From Copromyces sp. CBS 386.78 (lineage: Eukaryota > Ascomycota > Sordariomycetes > Sordariales > Sordariaceae), in NCBI GenBank assembly GCA_030685235.1, contig MU839206.1, forward strand, positions 62,001 to 126,000: a DNA stretch of 64,000 nt, in the 5' to 3' direction. The notes beneath the pieces are model-generated. The model did no database searches, had not been told where the DNA came from, and saw only the letters and a list, made by a program, of their open reading frames with translations. The position numbers and the translations under genes are program-made. Shown here in pieces: positions 43,497 to 56,271 of the stretch (positions within the stretch are counted from its first letter, which is position 1; the number at the start of each line of letters is the position of its first letter).

Positions 43497-45425
43497 TTAC
43501 ACATGGATATCGCCTAGTTGCTTGACGACATCTTCGTGGAGCACCATCGAGAGTCGAGCTGCAACTGCGTCGTTGGTTTCTTCATCGCCTTCTGACAGAC
43601 CCAGTTCCTGGCCACCGGCAATGCACTTACGGGCAGCATGCTCATATATTTCTCCCATGGTAGCCCCAAGCTCGGCAATGCTATCTTCAGCAAGCAGATT
43701 CTCACGCACCTTTAGTGCAATCGAGGGCCTTACTCTGGCCTCGTTGATATTGATGCCGAGGACCTGATCGATGGTTGCCCAATGAGCTATTTCGACAAGA
43801 ACAACCCCCAAGCTGTAGATGTCGAAGCTTCTTTTGAACCGTTCGCGGTCCTCTGGATCTGTCGATTGGGCAAGAGGGTGTCGATATAGGTTGTGTTCGG
43901 CATCATCTGGGATATCCGTCTCCTCGTCAGCACGAGCGGGCCTCGAAAAGTCAAAACCAGAGAGAAATGGTTTGGAATAGTCGACATGGCCGCTGCTGGT
44001 ACGGAAGAAAATGATGTTGTGGCTTCGAAGTCCCTTGTGCAGCCAGTTGACCGCATGAAGGTAGAAAAGACAGTTGCTGATGGCATGGGCAAGCCTGATT
44101 CGATCCGTAACGCGAGGTTTACGGCTCGTCTGGAGCAGATCATGAAGCGAAACCGGTGGCAGAGACGTATGTAGGTCGTCTTCTTGTGGCCTTTCAAACA
44201 CCAAACCCAATCGCATGTTGCGAATATCGTCGTCATCTTCCGCACCGTTGATGCCAGCCGCTTTGTCAAAGAAGCCAAGGCAGTGGGGGGTTCGGAACTC
44301 CTCTGGCTTGGGTGTGTGGTTAAGGAGCGCCGCCAGCTTCTTGACCCGTTCGAAAATGACCTCCTTGGGAGGTGAAAGATCATCTGGTCTTTGACGATCA
44401 TAATCCTTCCATTCTATCCAAACCTTCTTCCGGGCACCGCCTGGCACTTGAAGAGTCGCTTCACATCTTGGGAGGTCCGAGTCTTCGTTATCGGGATCGA
44501 GCCGTATCATGGGGCGGTCGAGAAAGAGGTCTTTTTGTTTGTTTGGCTTGCCCAATTCAAGGAACTTGGCTGTCGCTTCATCCAAGGGAGTTGGGGTGGT
44601 CTTCTTTTCAGGCTCAATAGACTCATTGAAGGCTTTGAATTTGGCTAGCTGAGAAAGTAGTTGCAGCCCCTGAGCATTGGCTCGCCTTTGCTCTGCCGAC
44701 ATTTGCGAGATAGGCGTGGTAGGAGCATTGGCTTCAAGTTTGATGTTTAGTGCCATAACGAGCCTCGAGAGATCAGCGATCTTATGATGTAGCTGGAGGA
44801 CCCCCCTGTTGGTGTCCTGAACGGTATGGTGGATCTCGACTTGCATGCGAGCGTCAAGTATGTTGGTCATGTTGTCGTTCAAAGCGGAAAAGCGCGAGAG
44901 CAGCAGCTCGAAGGCTGCTTTGTCGAAGCTCACCCACTTTAGCCTTGTTGTCACCTCTTTCGAAGTGTCACGGAGGCTTGCCATGGCTTTCTTGATGAAG
45001 TTTCTCCTTCGCTCGGGCAAGGGAAAGTTTGCCTCGGCGGCATCGCGTTCGGGGTTCAAGAGAACATTGTCGGGGTCAGAAGTAAGCTGGAGACACTTGT
45101 TCTTCTTTTGGTGTTCTTTGAACTCCTTGAACAAACACTCGACCTGGACCAGCAGGTCAAGGACAGTTTGGCGATGGAGGATGAAGGTGTTGGACTCGAG
45201 GATCCTTTTCTGGTTCTTTCCGTCCAGATCCACCAAGCCCGATGTTTCGCTCCATGCAAAGAGTCTCTGTTGTTCCATCCGTAGCCGCAGGTTGAGATAC
45301 TTGCAGTCCTCTGGCATGTTCAAGGCGGTAATGAGGAGTTGGATGCCTTGGACACATCCCGTATACACCTGCAGTCCTATTGAGGCGACACTGATGGCCA
45401 GCCCTGCGGCCGAGACTGGGTCCAT
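43497..45425 (-). CDS. HeLo-domain plus pseudokinase protein (MLKL-like layout)
   Basis: Intronless, 642 aa from ATG 45425 (context CAAGATGG). The frame extends about 380 bp further upstream, but that part is not protein-like. Residues 1-215 read as a HeLo domain (MDPVSAAGLAISVASIGLQVY, an amphipathic first helix, then long helices with LRLRMEQQRLFAW), the pore-forming cell-death domain of HET-S. After a helical linker, residues about 300-625 have a protein-kinase-like fold: VWIEWKD (beta-3 Lys 340), RLAHAISNCLFYLH, and DIYSLGVVLVEIAHW. The catalytic loop reads HKGLRSHN (463-470), so the HRD aspartate is replaced by glycine, and the DFG position reads GFD (490-492); a catalytically dead kinase is likely. 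Membrane-acting cell-death execution controlled by the pseudokinase is an inference. No NLR or amyloid-motif gene is seen nearby. Confidence 0.78.
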   Translation of the reverse strand: MDPVSAAGLAISVASIGLQVYTGCVQGIQLLITALNMPEDCKYLNLRLRMEQQRLFAWSETSGLVDLDGKNQKRILESNTFILHRQTVLDLLVQVECLFKEFKEHQKKNKCLQLTSDPDNVLLNPERDAAEANFPLPERRRNFIKKAMASLRDTSKEVTTRLKWVSFDKAAFELLLSRFSALNDNMTNILDARMQVEIHHTVQDTNRGVLQLHHKIADLSRLVMALNIKLEANAPTTPISQMSAEQRRANAQGLQLLSQLAKFKAFNESIEPEKKTTPTPLDEATAKFLELGKPNKQKDLFLDRPMIRLDPDNEDSDLPRCEATLQVPGGARKKVWIEWKDYDRQRPDDLSPPKEVIFERVKKLAALLNHTPKPEEFRTPHCLGFFDKAAGINGAEDDDDIRNMRLGLVFERPQEDDLHTSLPPVSLHDLLQTSRKPRVTDRIRLAHAISNCLFYLHAVNWLHKGLRSHNIIFFRTSSGHVDYSKPFLSGFDFSRPARADEETDIPDDAEHNLYRHPLAQSTDPEDRERFKRSFDIYSLGVVLVEIAHWATIDQVLGININEARVRPSIALKVRENLLAEDSIAELGATMGEIYEHAARKCIAGGQELGLSEGDEETNDAVAARLSMVLHEDVVKQLGDIHV

Positions 45426-48400
45426 CTTGTCAGAGTGAAGACTTGGCTGTTCTTGTTCTCTCTTGGATGGATGGGCCGAAGTTTTGTCGGAGCCCAACGG
45501 GGGGGATGCTCTCAACGGGCGAGATGCTGGCAGTCTTTGTGTGAAATGCTCCCCGAGATACGTGTAGCTGGTCGCTTTTTCGTACCTCGACCTCGTTGAA
45601 GGGCCAGAGACTCTCGGTAATAGGACAATTGGATAAGTCTCCAGATGACCACGAATTGAGAAGCACCAAGATGGCAGAAACTGAAGCGGTTCAAGATTTG
45701 CCAACAAGGCCGGCCGCAGCACAACCAAGACATGAGGTTGCACTAGCGAGTAACACTCCACACGGAGGTAGCCAAGCCATCGCCAACTGTCTCCAATCAC
45801 AAACATCCATGGATGGTGTCAGCGGGCTCAACCCACTCACCACTGTTTCAAGATCCGCGATGGCGAAGACACACGCTAGCCGGAAATGCCGCACGGCGAA
45901 GCGCAAAGACGGAAGTGCAATGACGTCTCAATAAAAATGACTCGGACGGCCTGGTTAAGCCGCATTTCAGTCATCTATATAACACGGCGATGGTGATGGC
46001 CATGAGGAAGCGTCGAGTGTTGAGCCAGTAGTACCTTGAAGTGATTCGCATAGACGAGATGTCAGGACTCAGTCAACCTTGCCGATACCCGTCAAGAAAA
46101 TGGAAAGTAAAACATGGTATTGTTTGTTTTGTCGCCGCGGGAATTGGGGACTTGATGGTTGAGAGAAACCGAGAAAGGATGCAAGGAGGCCCGTGCGTAG
46201 CTGTTCTGTTGAACCTTTTTTTTTTTTTTTTTTTTTTTTTTTTGATGATTTTGTGGAGAGAAAGCTAGGAAAGAGCATCCATCCACCATTCTACTGAAAG
46301 ACTTCAAATGGCAGGTGCATTCTATGCCAAACATGCCCTATACTGTAGCGATGCGAGATAGTGTACTCGGCTGTGACAGCTCTTTCCTTCAGTACAAACT
46401 CCCCTCCTTACAAGTAAAATTCTTTCCTCCCCATCATTCCCGCCAACTGAAGAACACCAAATATTCCAAGACATGGTCGACTCATTATCATCGCCACAAA
46501 GAAGACGGGGATCTGTCACAAAAGGCCCATACCGTGGGGATCAGATTACCGAAATGACAAACGGAGACTACACTACCCCACCGGTTCTTGGTTTTCGCGT
46601 CGATCAGGGACCAAAAATCGTTTGATATTCCGTCTTACATCCACCCCCCCATGAGCGTGTGTATCTTTGGTGAAACGTGTGATGATGATGATGACCTTGA
46701 AGGTCTTGTTCAGTTGTGACATTGTCCCTGCGTCCCTTGAACCCCACCAAAGAGGCACCACCTATCCCGCCAGAGGTCTTGCGAGATCCGTCAAGACCTG
46801 ACCAAGAAGTCTTCCCAAGATCATCAGTCGAGGTACGTATACCTACTTTGTGTCGTCCATTCCCCGTCCCTTCTTCCATTCTTGGGCCTACATCGACTTT
46901 CTCCGGCGCGTTACCCAAAGTTTCTAATCCAAGGCTTTCATGAAGAAACATAGACACAATCACAAAGTTACACGACACTGTTAGCTCTGCGCTGTCACGA
47001 TGACATAGCCATGCCTCCTGACGAATCTCCCGACCATATCATGAATCGCCGATGGTGGTGGCAGTTGACCTCGGAGCCACCCACACTAGGCTCGGCCCCT
47101 CCCGCCTAACCGTTGGGTCAAAGTCACGAACGGTCCCCGACGGCCGGGTCCGTGGGTCTACAGGAATGTAGGAGCACGGAAGCACCGGCGCAACGGGCGG
47201 GTCATCGTCCGATCCCCCTACACACTGAACACACGCCGGTACCCAAAGGCATGACGGTCGGTCCATGGAAGCTGGCAGACACATCCTCCGGCCGTTTTGC
47301 AACGTGGGTAGCCCCAGGGGGCCCCTTGAACTGCAACGATGCAGGTCATGGCCAACCACGAGACGCCTGGTTCTGGAAACCGTGAATCCTTCCCAAATCC
47401 AGACCTTCTTCTCTCGCTAATCTTTGCATAGCACTGGACAGCGACGACGATGAACTGCCAAAAAGTGATTGCCCCCTCGAAACCCCCCAATCACCACAGG
47501 CCAAGACCGAGCCCCCTGAGAGTCTGCATTTTGCGCCAGTGTTGTAGCGGCCATTGTTTGACCTCCATACAAGGGCGGGTCTGCTCAGCCAATCGCGTCT
47601 GCCCAGTTGTTGAGTTTCAGTTGGTTGTAGGCTTCAACCCCCATCTTCGTCAACCCTCTGAGCCTCGCTGTGCCCTCTCCCCATCAGCGCGGGGACGCCG
47701 TTGTCCGGAAAAAAAAAGAAAAGGGAACAGCAAGAAAATAGTCAACGAGGCGTATGCACCGTTGACCGTTCCGCTTTGCACATTGGTGCCCAGGACCCGA
47801 TGCACGCCTCTTTCTCAACGTTGCGAACCGTTAACAGGCGCCATGGCGGGAAACTCGCTCAGTTGTCGTTGGCCAACAAGTCGTCGATTTCCCCGGCCAC
47901 GGCATGGCTCCTGGCGAGGCCGTGATTCGAAGTTGGAGAATATCGGACTTGGCATCGACTCGACTATGGGTCGAAAGGGGGTTGAAGCATGCATGCACAT
48001 CCTCTCTGAACTTTTCTCTGAACTGTTGCTTCCAACGGTCAATTGTCCCAGGAAACATAAACAGGACATGAGGCCAGGCCTCTCTGGATTCTTTGTCTCC
48101 TTTCCATCTTCAAGCCCCCTGCCCGCAAATCCCAGGGTCCTCCTAGAGAAACAACGCAACCCGTCAGCCTCAACTCCGAGCTTGTGCTACGACAGTCCAC
48201 GGATCGTATTATTATAAGGAGAAAAAAAAAACAAAAAACACAAGATCCGTCCTCCGAGACTGTTTTCCAGTCTTGCAAACGGTCAGCAAGGTAAGAACCA
48301 CCTCCAATTGTTACCAACAGAATGCCATGCCTGCGTACGGATAGTTACCTAGTTCCGTGGTAGACTAGGTCGGTGTCTACTCGGCCGGCGGACCTTCTGT

Positions 48401-49015
48401 GGCGGGATTTACCTGGGGCGTACCCCATAGAGGTTCCGCCGCGCAGGGACAGGGCAGAGACCACGCCAACTGAGGTCAAGACGCGACCACAGGGTTGTCG
48501 CAACCGGCGAGGGACCCTCGTAGTGTAGACCCAGCCAGATGCTAACAAACCGACTTCCTCTAGGCGCGTCTACTGGGAAACAGACCTTCTTCAACTCCAA
48601 CAAACACATCTTTGCCCGGTTCCTGTCCTCGGGACCTGCTCGAAGAGACCGCGTTACGCCATATCGATCCTCTAATTTCGCGGGCTCCGGGGCTGTCACC
48701 AAGTTATATTGCAGTCCTAGCGGGCGCCGGATGGTCCCATTAGGCCAAGACACCCCGGACCAAACAGCGTCATATACAGCCAAGCTAGCAGCCGGTACAT
48801 CGTTGACCTGAGCTTGGTCTAACCCCCGATTCTGCTGCAAATATCACCACCCGACCCGAACTAAAAACACGTCCATCGTTCTCTCTCTCAGCTCGCCACC
48901 ATCGGCTCCCTCGCCCACCGCGTCGACTCGTCCTTTAACTAGCACGAGACGTACCAGCAAGCACGACCCGACATCGCCGATTTTACTCTGAATTTAGCCA
49001 GACGGATTGCCGACC
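45426..49015. other. 3.6-kb intergenic region
   Basis: It separates the divergent HeLo-kinase (minus) and second Zn2Cys6 (plus) genes, so it holds both promoters. A 28-base T run lies at 46216-46243. One 255-codon open frame (47450-48217, plus) has no domain and looks accidental. Nothing else is supported. Confidence 0.4.
46216..46243. repeat. Poly-T/poly-A tract, 28 bases
   Basis: An uninterrupted run of 28 T on the plus strand, in an intergenic region. It could be a simple repeat or the oligo(A) tail of an old retrotransposed insert on the minus strand; no element body is recognised beside it. Confidence 0.9.
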
Positions 49016-51208
49016 ATGGAGCCATTCTTGCCAGAAGCTCCACACTGCAACGGCGCCTCCAGTAGCAGCTCGCCCACGGTGTCCAGCGACAGCCCGGGGA
49101 CGGCGACCTCGGGCACCGTCCGGAGCGGGTCGGTGGCTACGACGACATCGCAGCCATCGGCACCTCCTCCTTCCGTCCCAGCGGCCTGTCTCCCTTGTGT
49201 GAGTTTGCCCTTCTAGGTCACAACACTGTTTCCTGGAAAAAAGTGGTGGCATGTGTGCTAACAAAACTCGACCATATGTAGCGTACCAAGCATCTCAGAT
49301 GCGATGGAAGCCACCCGTGTTCCCGCTGTACCGCGACTGGCATCGTCGCCGAGTGTGCCTATGTTGCCTCGCGCCGTGGGTACAAGGGCCCTCGCAGAAC
49401 CCCCAATAACCCTACTTCCGGCGCCAATCCCAATAAGCGGCATGCGTCCTCATCGCCCCCTTACGCGGGGACTACTCCTGACAGCTGCCCCATGATGTTG
49501 GGACATGCGCCTGTTACCATGGCCACACCCTCCGTTCATGCCTTCAACCCTTCCGTCGTCCTGCCGGACCAGTCGCAGCTCTCCTTCCCGTCAACCCCCT
49601 CCGTTGCGAGCATCCCAGTCTACAGGAACAACTACATGATGGACACCACCGCCATGGCATTGGCAACACAGGCCGCTCCGCCCATTCAGCCTCCGGCAGC
49701 AACTTTGCCAGAGCGTTGTTTCGAAGCCTTCTATCACTATTTCCACGCCGGTCACCCGTTCGTCTTGCCCAAGGGGAAGTTGCTTGAATTGCTCAAAAGC
49801 AATTCGGAGCCAAACCTTCCGGTTGTGATGGCCGCCATGAGATATATTGGTTCACTCTACGTTGATGCAGGCCCTGCCAAAGCAAGATTTCTGGATGAAG
49901 CCATACAGCTATGCTACGCCCAGGGTGTGCGCAAGGACGGATTCTTGATCCAGGCGCTCCTGCTTATCATCGTTGGCTTGGATGGCAGTTGCGAGCAAGC
50001 AAAAGCTCGGGAACTCCTTGCTATTTGTGAAAGATATGCCATTGAGATTGATCTCAACAAGCGGGAATTTGCTGTGATGCATGGCCGAGGCGATCCGATC
50101 ATAGAGGAAAGTTGGCGGCGAACCTGGTGGGATCTCTATGTCTGCGATGGCATGATTGCTGGTGTTCACAGAGTGACCAATTTCCTGTTGTTTGACATCA
50201 TTACCGACGTTGGCCTTCCCTGCGAGGAGGAGGAGTACCACAAAGGAGTATGTGTTATTTTCCGGCCATGCTATACCGGTGTTTGAAAGTTGGCTAACCT
50301 GAGATTATTTCCAGTGCATCCCTTCACCGATGAGTCTCGAGGACTTTGACGACAAGGAGTTCCAGGACGAAGACCGAGAGTTCTCCTCCTTTGCGTATCG
50401 TGTTGCGGCAGCCAGAAATCTGGGCAGGTTGATGCGGATGCCGAACGTCATGTTCCCGGATGCGGCAGAGGTGGACAAGATGGAGGCGCATCTGTCCAAC
50501 TGGAGAATGCATCTTCCGGACAACAAGAGGGACGATCTCGATAAGAATTGCCAGCTTGATGAGATGATGTTCCAGGCACACTTTATCACCCATGCGTAAG
50601 TTGCCACTACACGAAATCCCGAGAAAGGGGGGTGTTCAGAAAAATGTGTACTGATTACCTTCACAACCAACAGGTGCACCATCATGCTCCACCAACCCCT
50701 TTCCCAGCTCGACTCTTCGCCAGTCCAAGCTGTCAACTCTTGTGCGCCTCATAGGCCCGTCCGCTCAGGCGATCAGTACAACGCCCATACCAAGCACACC
50801 GTCACGGCCGCCTGCGAAATCAGCAAGATGGTCACGCAAGCTGTCCCCGTGACCAGCCATACGCACTTCTTCACCTGCGTCGTGACTCTCTCTTCCATCG
50901 TCCACATGTCCAAGTGGGCCCTCTACATGATCGAGGACGAGGCCGACCTCCGCCAGCAAATCCGGCTGAACATCGGTGCCCTCAACAAGCTCAGCAAAGT
51001 CTGGAAGGCCGCTAATACGGCGTGGGGCCAGGTCAAGGGCGTAGCGCAGGAGATTTACCGCCAGAAGAAGGCACAGCAGATCACCCCGGCTTTCTGGGTC
51101 GGCTATACCCAGGAACAGATGATGACATCCATTCAGGCGGACGATAGCATCATGAACGAGTTCAACCAAGGGCTGATTGCTCAGGTCGGCGTTACTCAAC
51201 CTCAATGA
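49016..51208 (+). CDS. Zn(II)2Cys6 transcription factor with fungal-specific regulatory domain
   Basis: Four exons: 49016-49198, 49282-50247, 50315-50595 and 50674-51208 (654 aa); all introns have GT-AG ends and consistent phases (first one has branch GCTAAC). Start ATG 49016 has context ACCATGG. The zinc cluster spans residues 58-86 (CLPCRTKHLRCDGSHPCSRC, then C nine residues on), spacing C-x2-C-x6-C-x5-C-x2-C-x8-C, a normal arrangement; the first intron falls inside it. Residues about 160-500 resemble the fungal_trans domain (PERCFEAFYHYFHAGHPFVLP, WRRTWWDLYVCDGMIAG), used in regulator folding and effector response. It acts in the nucleus; target genes are unknown. The HeLo-kinase gene lies divergently 3.6 kb away. 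The frame is intact. Confidence 0.88.
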
Positions 51209-54200
51209 TCTGACGGCGCCAGTGAGGTAATTCGTCTTGTCTTGGTTTGGGATAAAGGAGCTGAAGGGGATCCAAGGTGAGGTATGAATGACGTCGATAC
51301 TTGTAAAGAAGGTAGAGGATGAGGAGGAGGGGGGGTCTTGTACTTATATAGTCAGCTCTTGGTTTTTTGGATTTTCAAAACAACGCCAAGGACGACAGGG
51401 GCGTGCGTGGACGCACGCCTTAAAGAGTGCCGTGCCTCGCGAGCAAGTAAGGTAGTTACAGTACGCTTGGGCTCGCTTGGTTGCTTGGTTATAGGTTTGG
51501 GTTACATGAAAATATCCTACTAAATATCATCATTGGTTATCGGTCTTTTGAACGGGGTGGGTTTTCGGCGTTCACTCTTCGATGTGAGGATGCTACCAAG
51601 TCCCTGAACGGAGAAGTAAGTGGTTTTTCCCTTTGAGTGTTACAAATGTTATCCAACCGTTTGCTGATAGTTTTGCCCCTCGGGCACCTCGCCGAGCTGA
51701 GAGGGCCAAACTCCGGACTCTGCTATTGGATGTCGGCTAGTCAGTGCGGGCATGTAGATCCCCGCGTGCTCCGGTGTCAACGGATGCTGCATATACACGT
51801 GTACGACATCGCCGAACGGCGATGCTACGGGGTCAATCCCGGCCTGCTGGAAGCCCAATCATAGGGCTACAGCTTGGGAAGTCGGCGATGGTTCCGCTAA
51901 GACACCTCCCCTGAGTTGCAGTTCGGGTTCACCTGTGGCCCCCTGTCCAGCTGCGTTGTTGAGTTGTCGACGGTTCAGAGCGTCGTTGGGTAACATCACG
52001 AACAAGGTCGCCGAGTGTCTCTATGGTACGCTCCATCACACTTGGAAGGTGAACACCTCGGTCTGCTCGCCGGGCTATACGGCGACCATTCGGGTTGGTC
52101 ACGGCCATAACGGGCTCTTATACGTTGGCGAAGAGCCTTGCAGGCACGACGGGGACCTACATCACCACTTGCCACTCGCTAGAGCGTCAAGATCCTTCGT
52201 TGTCTCGGCTACCTCGTGTCGACTCGCTAGATATCCCCGTCTCTCCTCCGTGTACCGGGCGGGCATCTAGAAGGCCGAAAGGCCTAGCGAGTACAACGTC
52301 CAAAGTCTATATATACCAAGACATCTGGAACCCCGGATCTGCTCGCCGAACCTTGAGCCCGCCCGGGGGTAGCCATCGGCGACGTGAGTTACGTTCGGTT
52401 ACAAGGAGACGGAATGCCAGACAGAATGGAACGGGGACCACCTCTATGCGGATGGGTGGCACCTTTTCGTACTTCCATGGAGCCATATGGCGCAGCACAC
52501 CCGACGAGTCGACGACGTCCACATGGAGCACATGGAACACATGGTTGTCAGCAGCCGGCTTCGCCGTACGGGATCTGGCTTCTGAAATCTAGGAGGGCTT
52601 GTGATACCCACCCATCACCTCGGAGTTAAAGGGTTGAAATGGGGTTGTCTAGCCGAAGAGACAGCCTGGTGGTGGTGGACTAAGAACTACCAGTACACTT
52701 GTCTTGGGTGATATCGATCCTTGGATGTCGGCGACGTTCGTCATGACTTGGCGAGTGTTTCGCTCCGTCGCCGAGTTTTGAGACATCGCCATCTATGGTT
52801 TAGGATTGTTGGTTGTCAAGTGTGAAATTACGGGGAACTGAATGAATGATGGTTGCCCTGCCGGGGCTTAGACCATCACTAGCCTACCGAGAGCCGAGAC
52901 AGCCGGCCGGCCGGCGACGCATCCGACCATCTCATCGCACACCACACCACACCCACCCAATTCTTTTCCAGCAAGAGCCTCATCAACCCAATTCCCGTAT
53001 TTCGTCTTTTTAATCCCACTCGTCACACAAACCACCAAGACCCCGAGCCTTTCCTCCGTTATGTCGAATAAGAACTAATCGGCGACATCCGTCAATCCAC
53101 GTAACCCAACCTATCTGCCACGCCAACCAACCTACGCCTCACAAGGACATCTCAGCGTAGCTACGAACCCCTAGCACAACACTATCTCGTCAATCAGTCG
53201 ACAATGAACCTCAGCGGCACAGCATGCTCGGCTAGTTAGGCGTGGTAGGTATGCACATGCTCAGCCGCCAGCGCAACACAGTCTTTCCGACTCCAAGGAA
53301 ACAGTTTGCGACAAGCGAAGCAAATATCGTACGTAACATTCGGGGACATCTTCAGAGGTGCTAAATAGGTCTTACTTACATACCGTACCATTGAGCGCGT
53401 CAAGTTACCTACCTAACCTATCAATGCGAACAAGACAAAAGGTCAAAGGACAAACTAATGTAACAGTTGACTGTCGCGATGTCACGATGGTCGAGTTCAA
53501 TGGACGGAGTTCATCCAGTCCGCTCTCCGGTGCCCAAAGAACGAGTCGAAAACTCGATGAACAAGATATCTGCTCCAACCTGGTTTGCAGGGCTGATATG
53601 ACCGGATGGAGATCATATTAGACTTGGTAAGCCAAGACGTCAGTCCAAAGCCAGATACGGCGAATTTCCGTCTCTTCGCGGAGTTAATTTGCTGTCTTTT
53701 GAGGTTTCACGACTCGCTGTTGATGGGGGTGCATGAAGCCTTGCGGATGTTGACCACAATGCTACGGTATTCGAGAAAACAGGTGCTTCTCGGGCCTGTC
53801 GTGCCTACCTATCTATGTAGCGCTCGGTTACTGGCTATCACTAGGTGGTGATCGGCGCTAATTGGAGGCTCATGGTGTTTGTTGTGGTGGTCAGTCAGCG
53901 CTGTGGCTCAGGACTTCAGAAAGGAATGCAACCTAACCTCATGATGACCTTGAGGGTCGACGGCATACAGCACGATCTTCATCATCGTCACAAGACGAGA
54001 CAAGCTGAGACGATACCTACAGGGAAAGGGAGTAAAGGGAGAGACCAGAAGGGAAGAGTGCTTGATTGATCGGATAACAACAAAACTCTAATCTGCTTTT
54101 CCGGGACAAAAAGGGATCGTGATCAAACAAACACGGCAACCCGCCTGAACCATTGTTACAGATCCCAGGCTCGGGGACCTAGGTACCTACGTATCCTTCA

Positions 54201-56271
54201 GCATTCCTCTCCCTTTCGACCATCAACCACACAAGTGGTAACTGATCAACCCACGCTGATACCTACCAAGCGCGACGCAAAGACAAATACCACATTATCG
54301 TAGATACTCCGGAGCCCGGGCGCTGGTGTGCCTGGGTCGGGTTTGGTCCGACTCGCAAAAGTCAACAGGTCAAACTTCGTAACTGCAGTATCTGGGTATG
54401 TATGTACATGCCAAGCAACCAGCACAGTTGAACGCCGGTCTCTGGTGTCTTTGCTGTCTTTCTTTGAAGCCTCAGGGTTTGTTCAACAAGGCTTCGTAAA
54501 GATGCGGAAGGGATCATACGATGGCGCTTGCATATTGATGTGAATGCTAAAAGACCCCAAAAAAGAGAGGCAATCAAACGCAAAAAAAAGCAAAGAGAAT
54601 CGGCAAAGCCAAGTTGAGCCGAGGAAACGCCCCCAAATACCGTCCTCCATCTCACTCTGCATAGGCATCCCGCCCCTGAAGAGGTTTCTTTCTTCAAGGG
54701 ACAGGTGTATCCAGCAACCCTGTTTCGGGTCGGGGAACAACAGTACGGAAGAGTGGGATATCTGGCTGGCCCGTCGTCAGTTCCTATTCCTCCTCAACAC
54801 CCAACTTTTTTTCCGTCGAGAAACCTGAAGCTGAATGATCATCGATTCGTCAACGTCGTCTGCGTTTTAACGCAAGGAAACGGTCTTGTCTCCGCCTTCA
54901 ACTTTTTCGATGCAAAAAATGCAAAATGCAAAATGCAATCCTGGCACCTAACGTTGGCCCCTCACCCGGGGGAGCTAGCTATGTAGCTGCATGTATGCAG
55001 GGTATTTTTATCAAGATCACAGCCAAGATCAGTGAAGATCGACCAAAGGGGAAAAGGCACAGGCAAAGCCATCTTGTTTCGATACATAGCAAACTTTGCG
55101 CTTTTCCCTACCTCCTTCGATCTGCGTACAGAAAGCGAAGCGAGCGAACGACAGTCCATTTTCCATTCTCGAGGGAATTTGGTGGCGCCCAAGCAAACAT
55201 CACCAACAGTGATGACGCTTCACGAATACCCCAGACGGTGGAACGATTTCGAGGTGCGAAGAGACGGGATGCCAGCCACTAAAGAACATGAATGAATGGA
55301 CTGCTTCAGCAGCCATACCCGAGACTTTGCCAATACCACCAGACTGATAGGATACACGGTGTCGCATGTACAAAATATATTTTCTTTGGATCTTGTCGGG
55401 TACCTCACATCACGATTGTCTCACTTGCTTTCTTGCTCACAAAAAAGAATAAGGCGTGGCGTTTCGCCGGACTTTGTCTCATTTGTCAAACCACCGGACG
55501 GAGTAAATAACTCGGTAGGAACAAGGGGGACATACACACCCGGGAAAGAACGTCGACGCGCTGACGACAAACAGTGTGCGGATGCTACGTTCGTGTAAAT
55601 CATTTTCCAATTTCCATTCCCATCCCCATCCATCCTCAGCGCCGCCGCAAAATACTACGATATGTACGCTAGAGGTACGGTAGTAGCACGGTACACTGTA
55701 GGGTACCTACTGTAAGAGGGGTGCCTGAGAGGGCTGAGATGCAACTCATAAGCGCGCCATGACCAATAAGAAAGGGTGGGCTTTGGATGGATAGATCACC
55801 TTTCCCTTTTTTGATCGATGGTAGACAGACAATGAGGAGGCCCCCCTCCCATCCAAAATCCAACGTTCCCGTCCCCTGCCGTGGGTTGTGGGCGGCGTTA
55901 CAATCTAATGCTAATGGTTTGTTTGTTAGCTCGGTACGCCTGGTCTACTGGACGAGATCTCTTATGTACCGGGGACCATGTACGTGGTATGAATGTCTTT
56001 GTTTGGAGTTGCACTGGTCGGCGATGTTTGTCGTAGATACCTGTTATGGAGGGGAGGGTTGGTAATTGTTGAGGTATGTACGATACATATAAGGCTCGGG
56101 ATGGAACCCTCGAAGATATGGAATGTGTTTTTTGGGGAAAGTTGTGTCTGTTGGATTCCATGTGTTCTTCTATTTACCTCTAGGGAACGTCGTGGTTGAA
56201 AAGTTTTGAGATCGTTTCATACTTCACTACTATCATTCATGTATCGACCGACAACTACGACATCAACGACA
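51209..56271. other. 5.1-kb intergenic region
   Basis: The region lies between the second Zn2Cys6 gene and the ABCG transporter, both plus strand. Only short scattered frames exist and none looks like a gene. Several GTAC/GGTACCTA-type palindromic motifs occur (for example 54180-54190 and 55673-55712). GC content is near normal, with no RIP-like damage. The ABCG promoter must lie at its right end. Confidence 0.4.

Noticed and set aside
45426..45806. N-terminal extension of the HeLo-kinase frame
   Set aside because: It lacks protein-like features, whereas MDPVSAAG at 45425 is the expected start of a HeLo domain and has a strong start context.
47450..48217. A 255-codon plus-strand open frame
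   Set aside because: It has no domain, no signal or membrane features and biased Arg/Pro/Ser composition typical of a chance frame in GC-rich DNA; no splice-linked neighbours extend it.
51209..56271. A cryptic gene or 5S rRNA in the long spacer
   Set aside because: I looked for tRNA T-loop signals and 5S rRNA-like sequence and for long coding frames; none held up.
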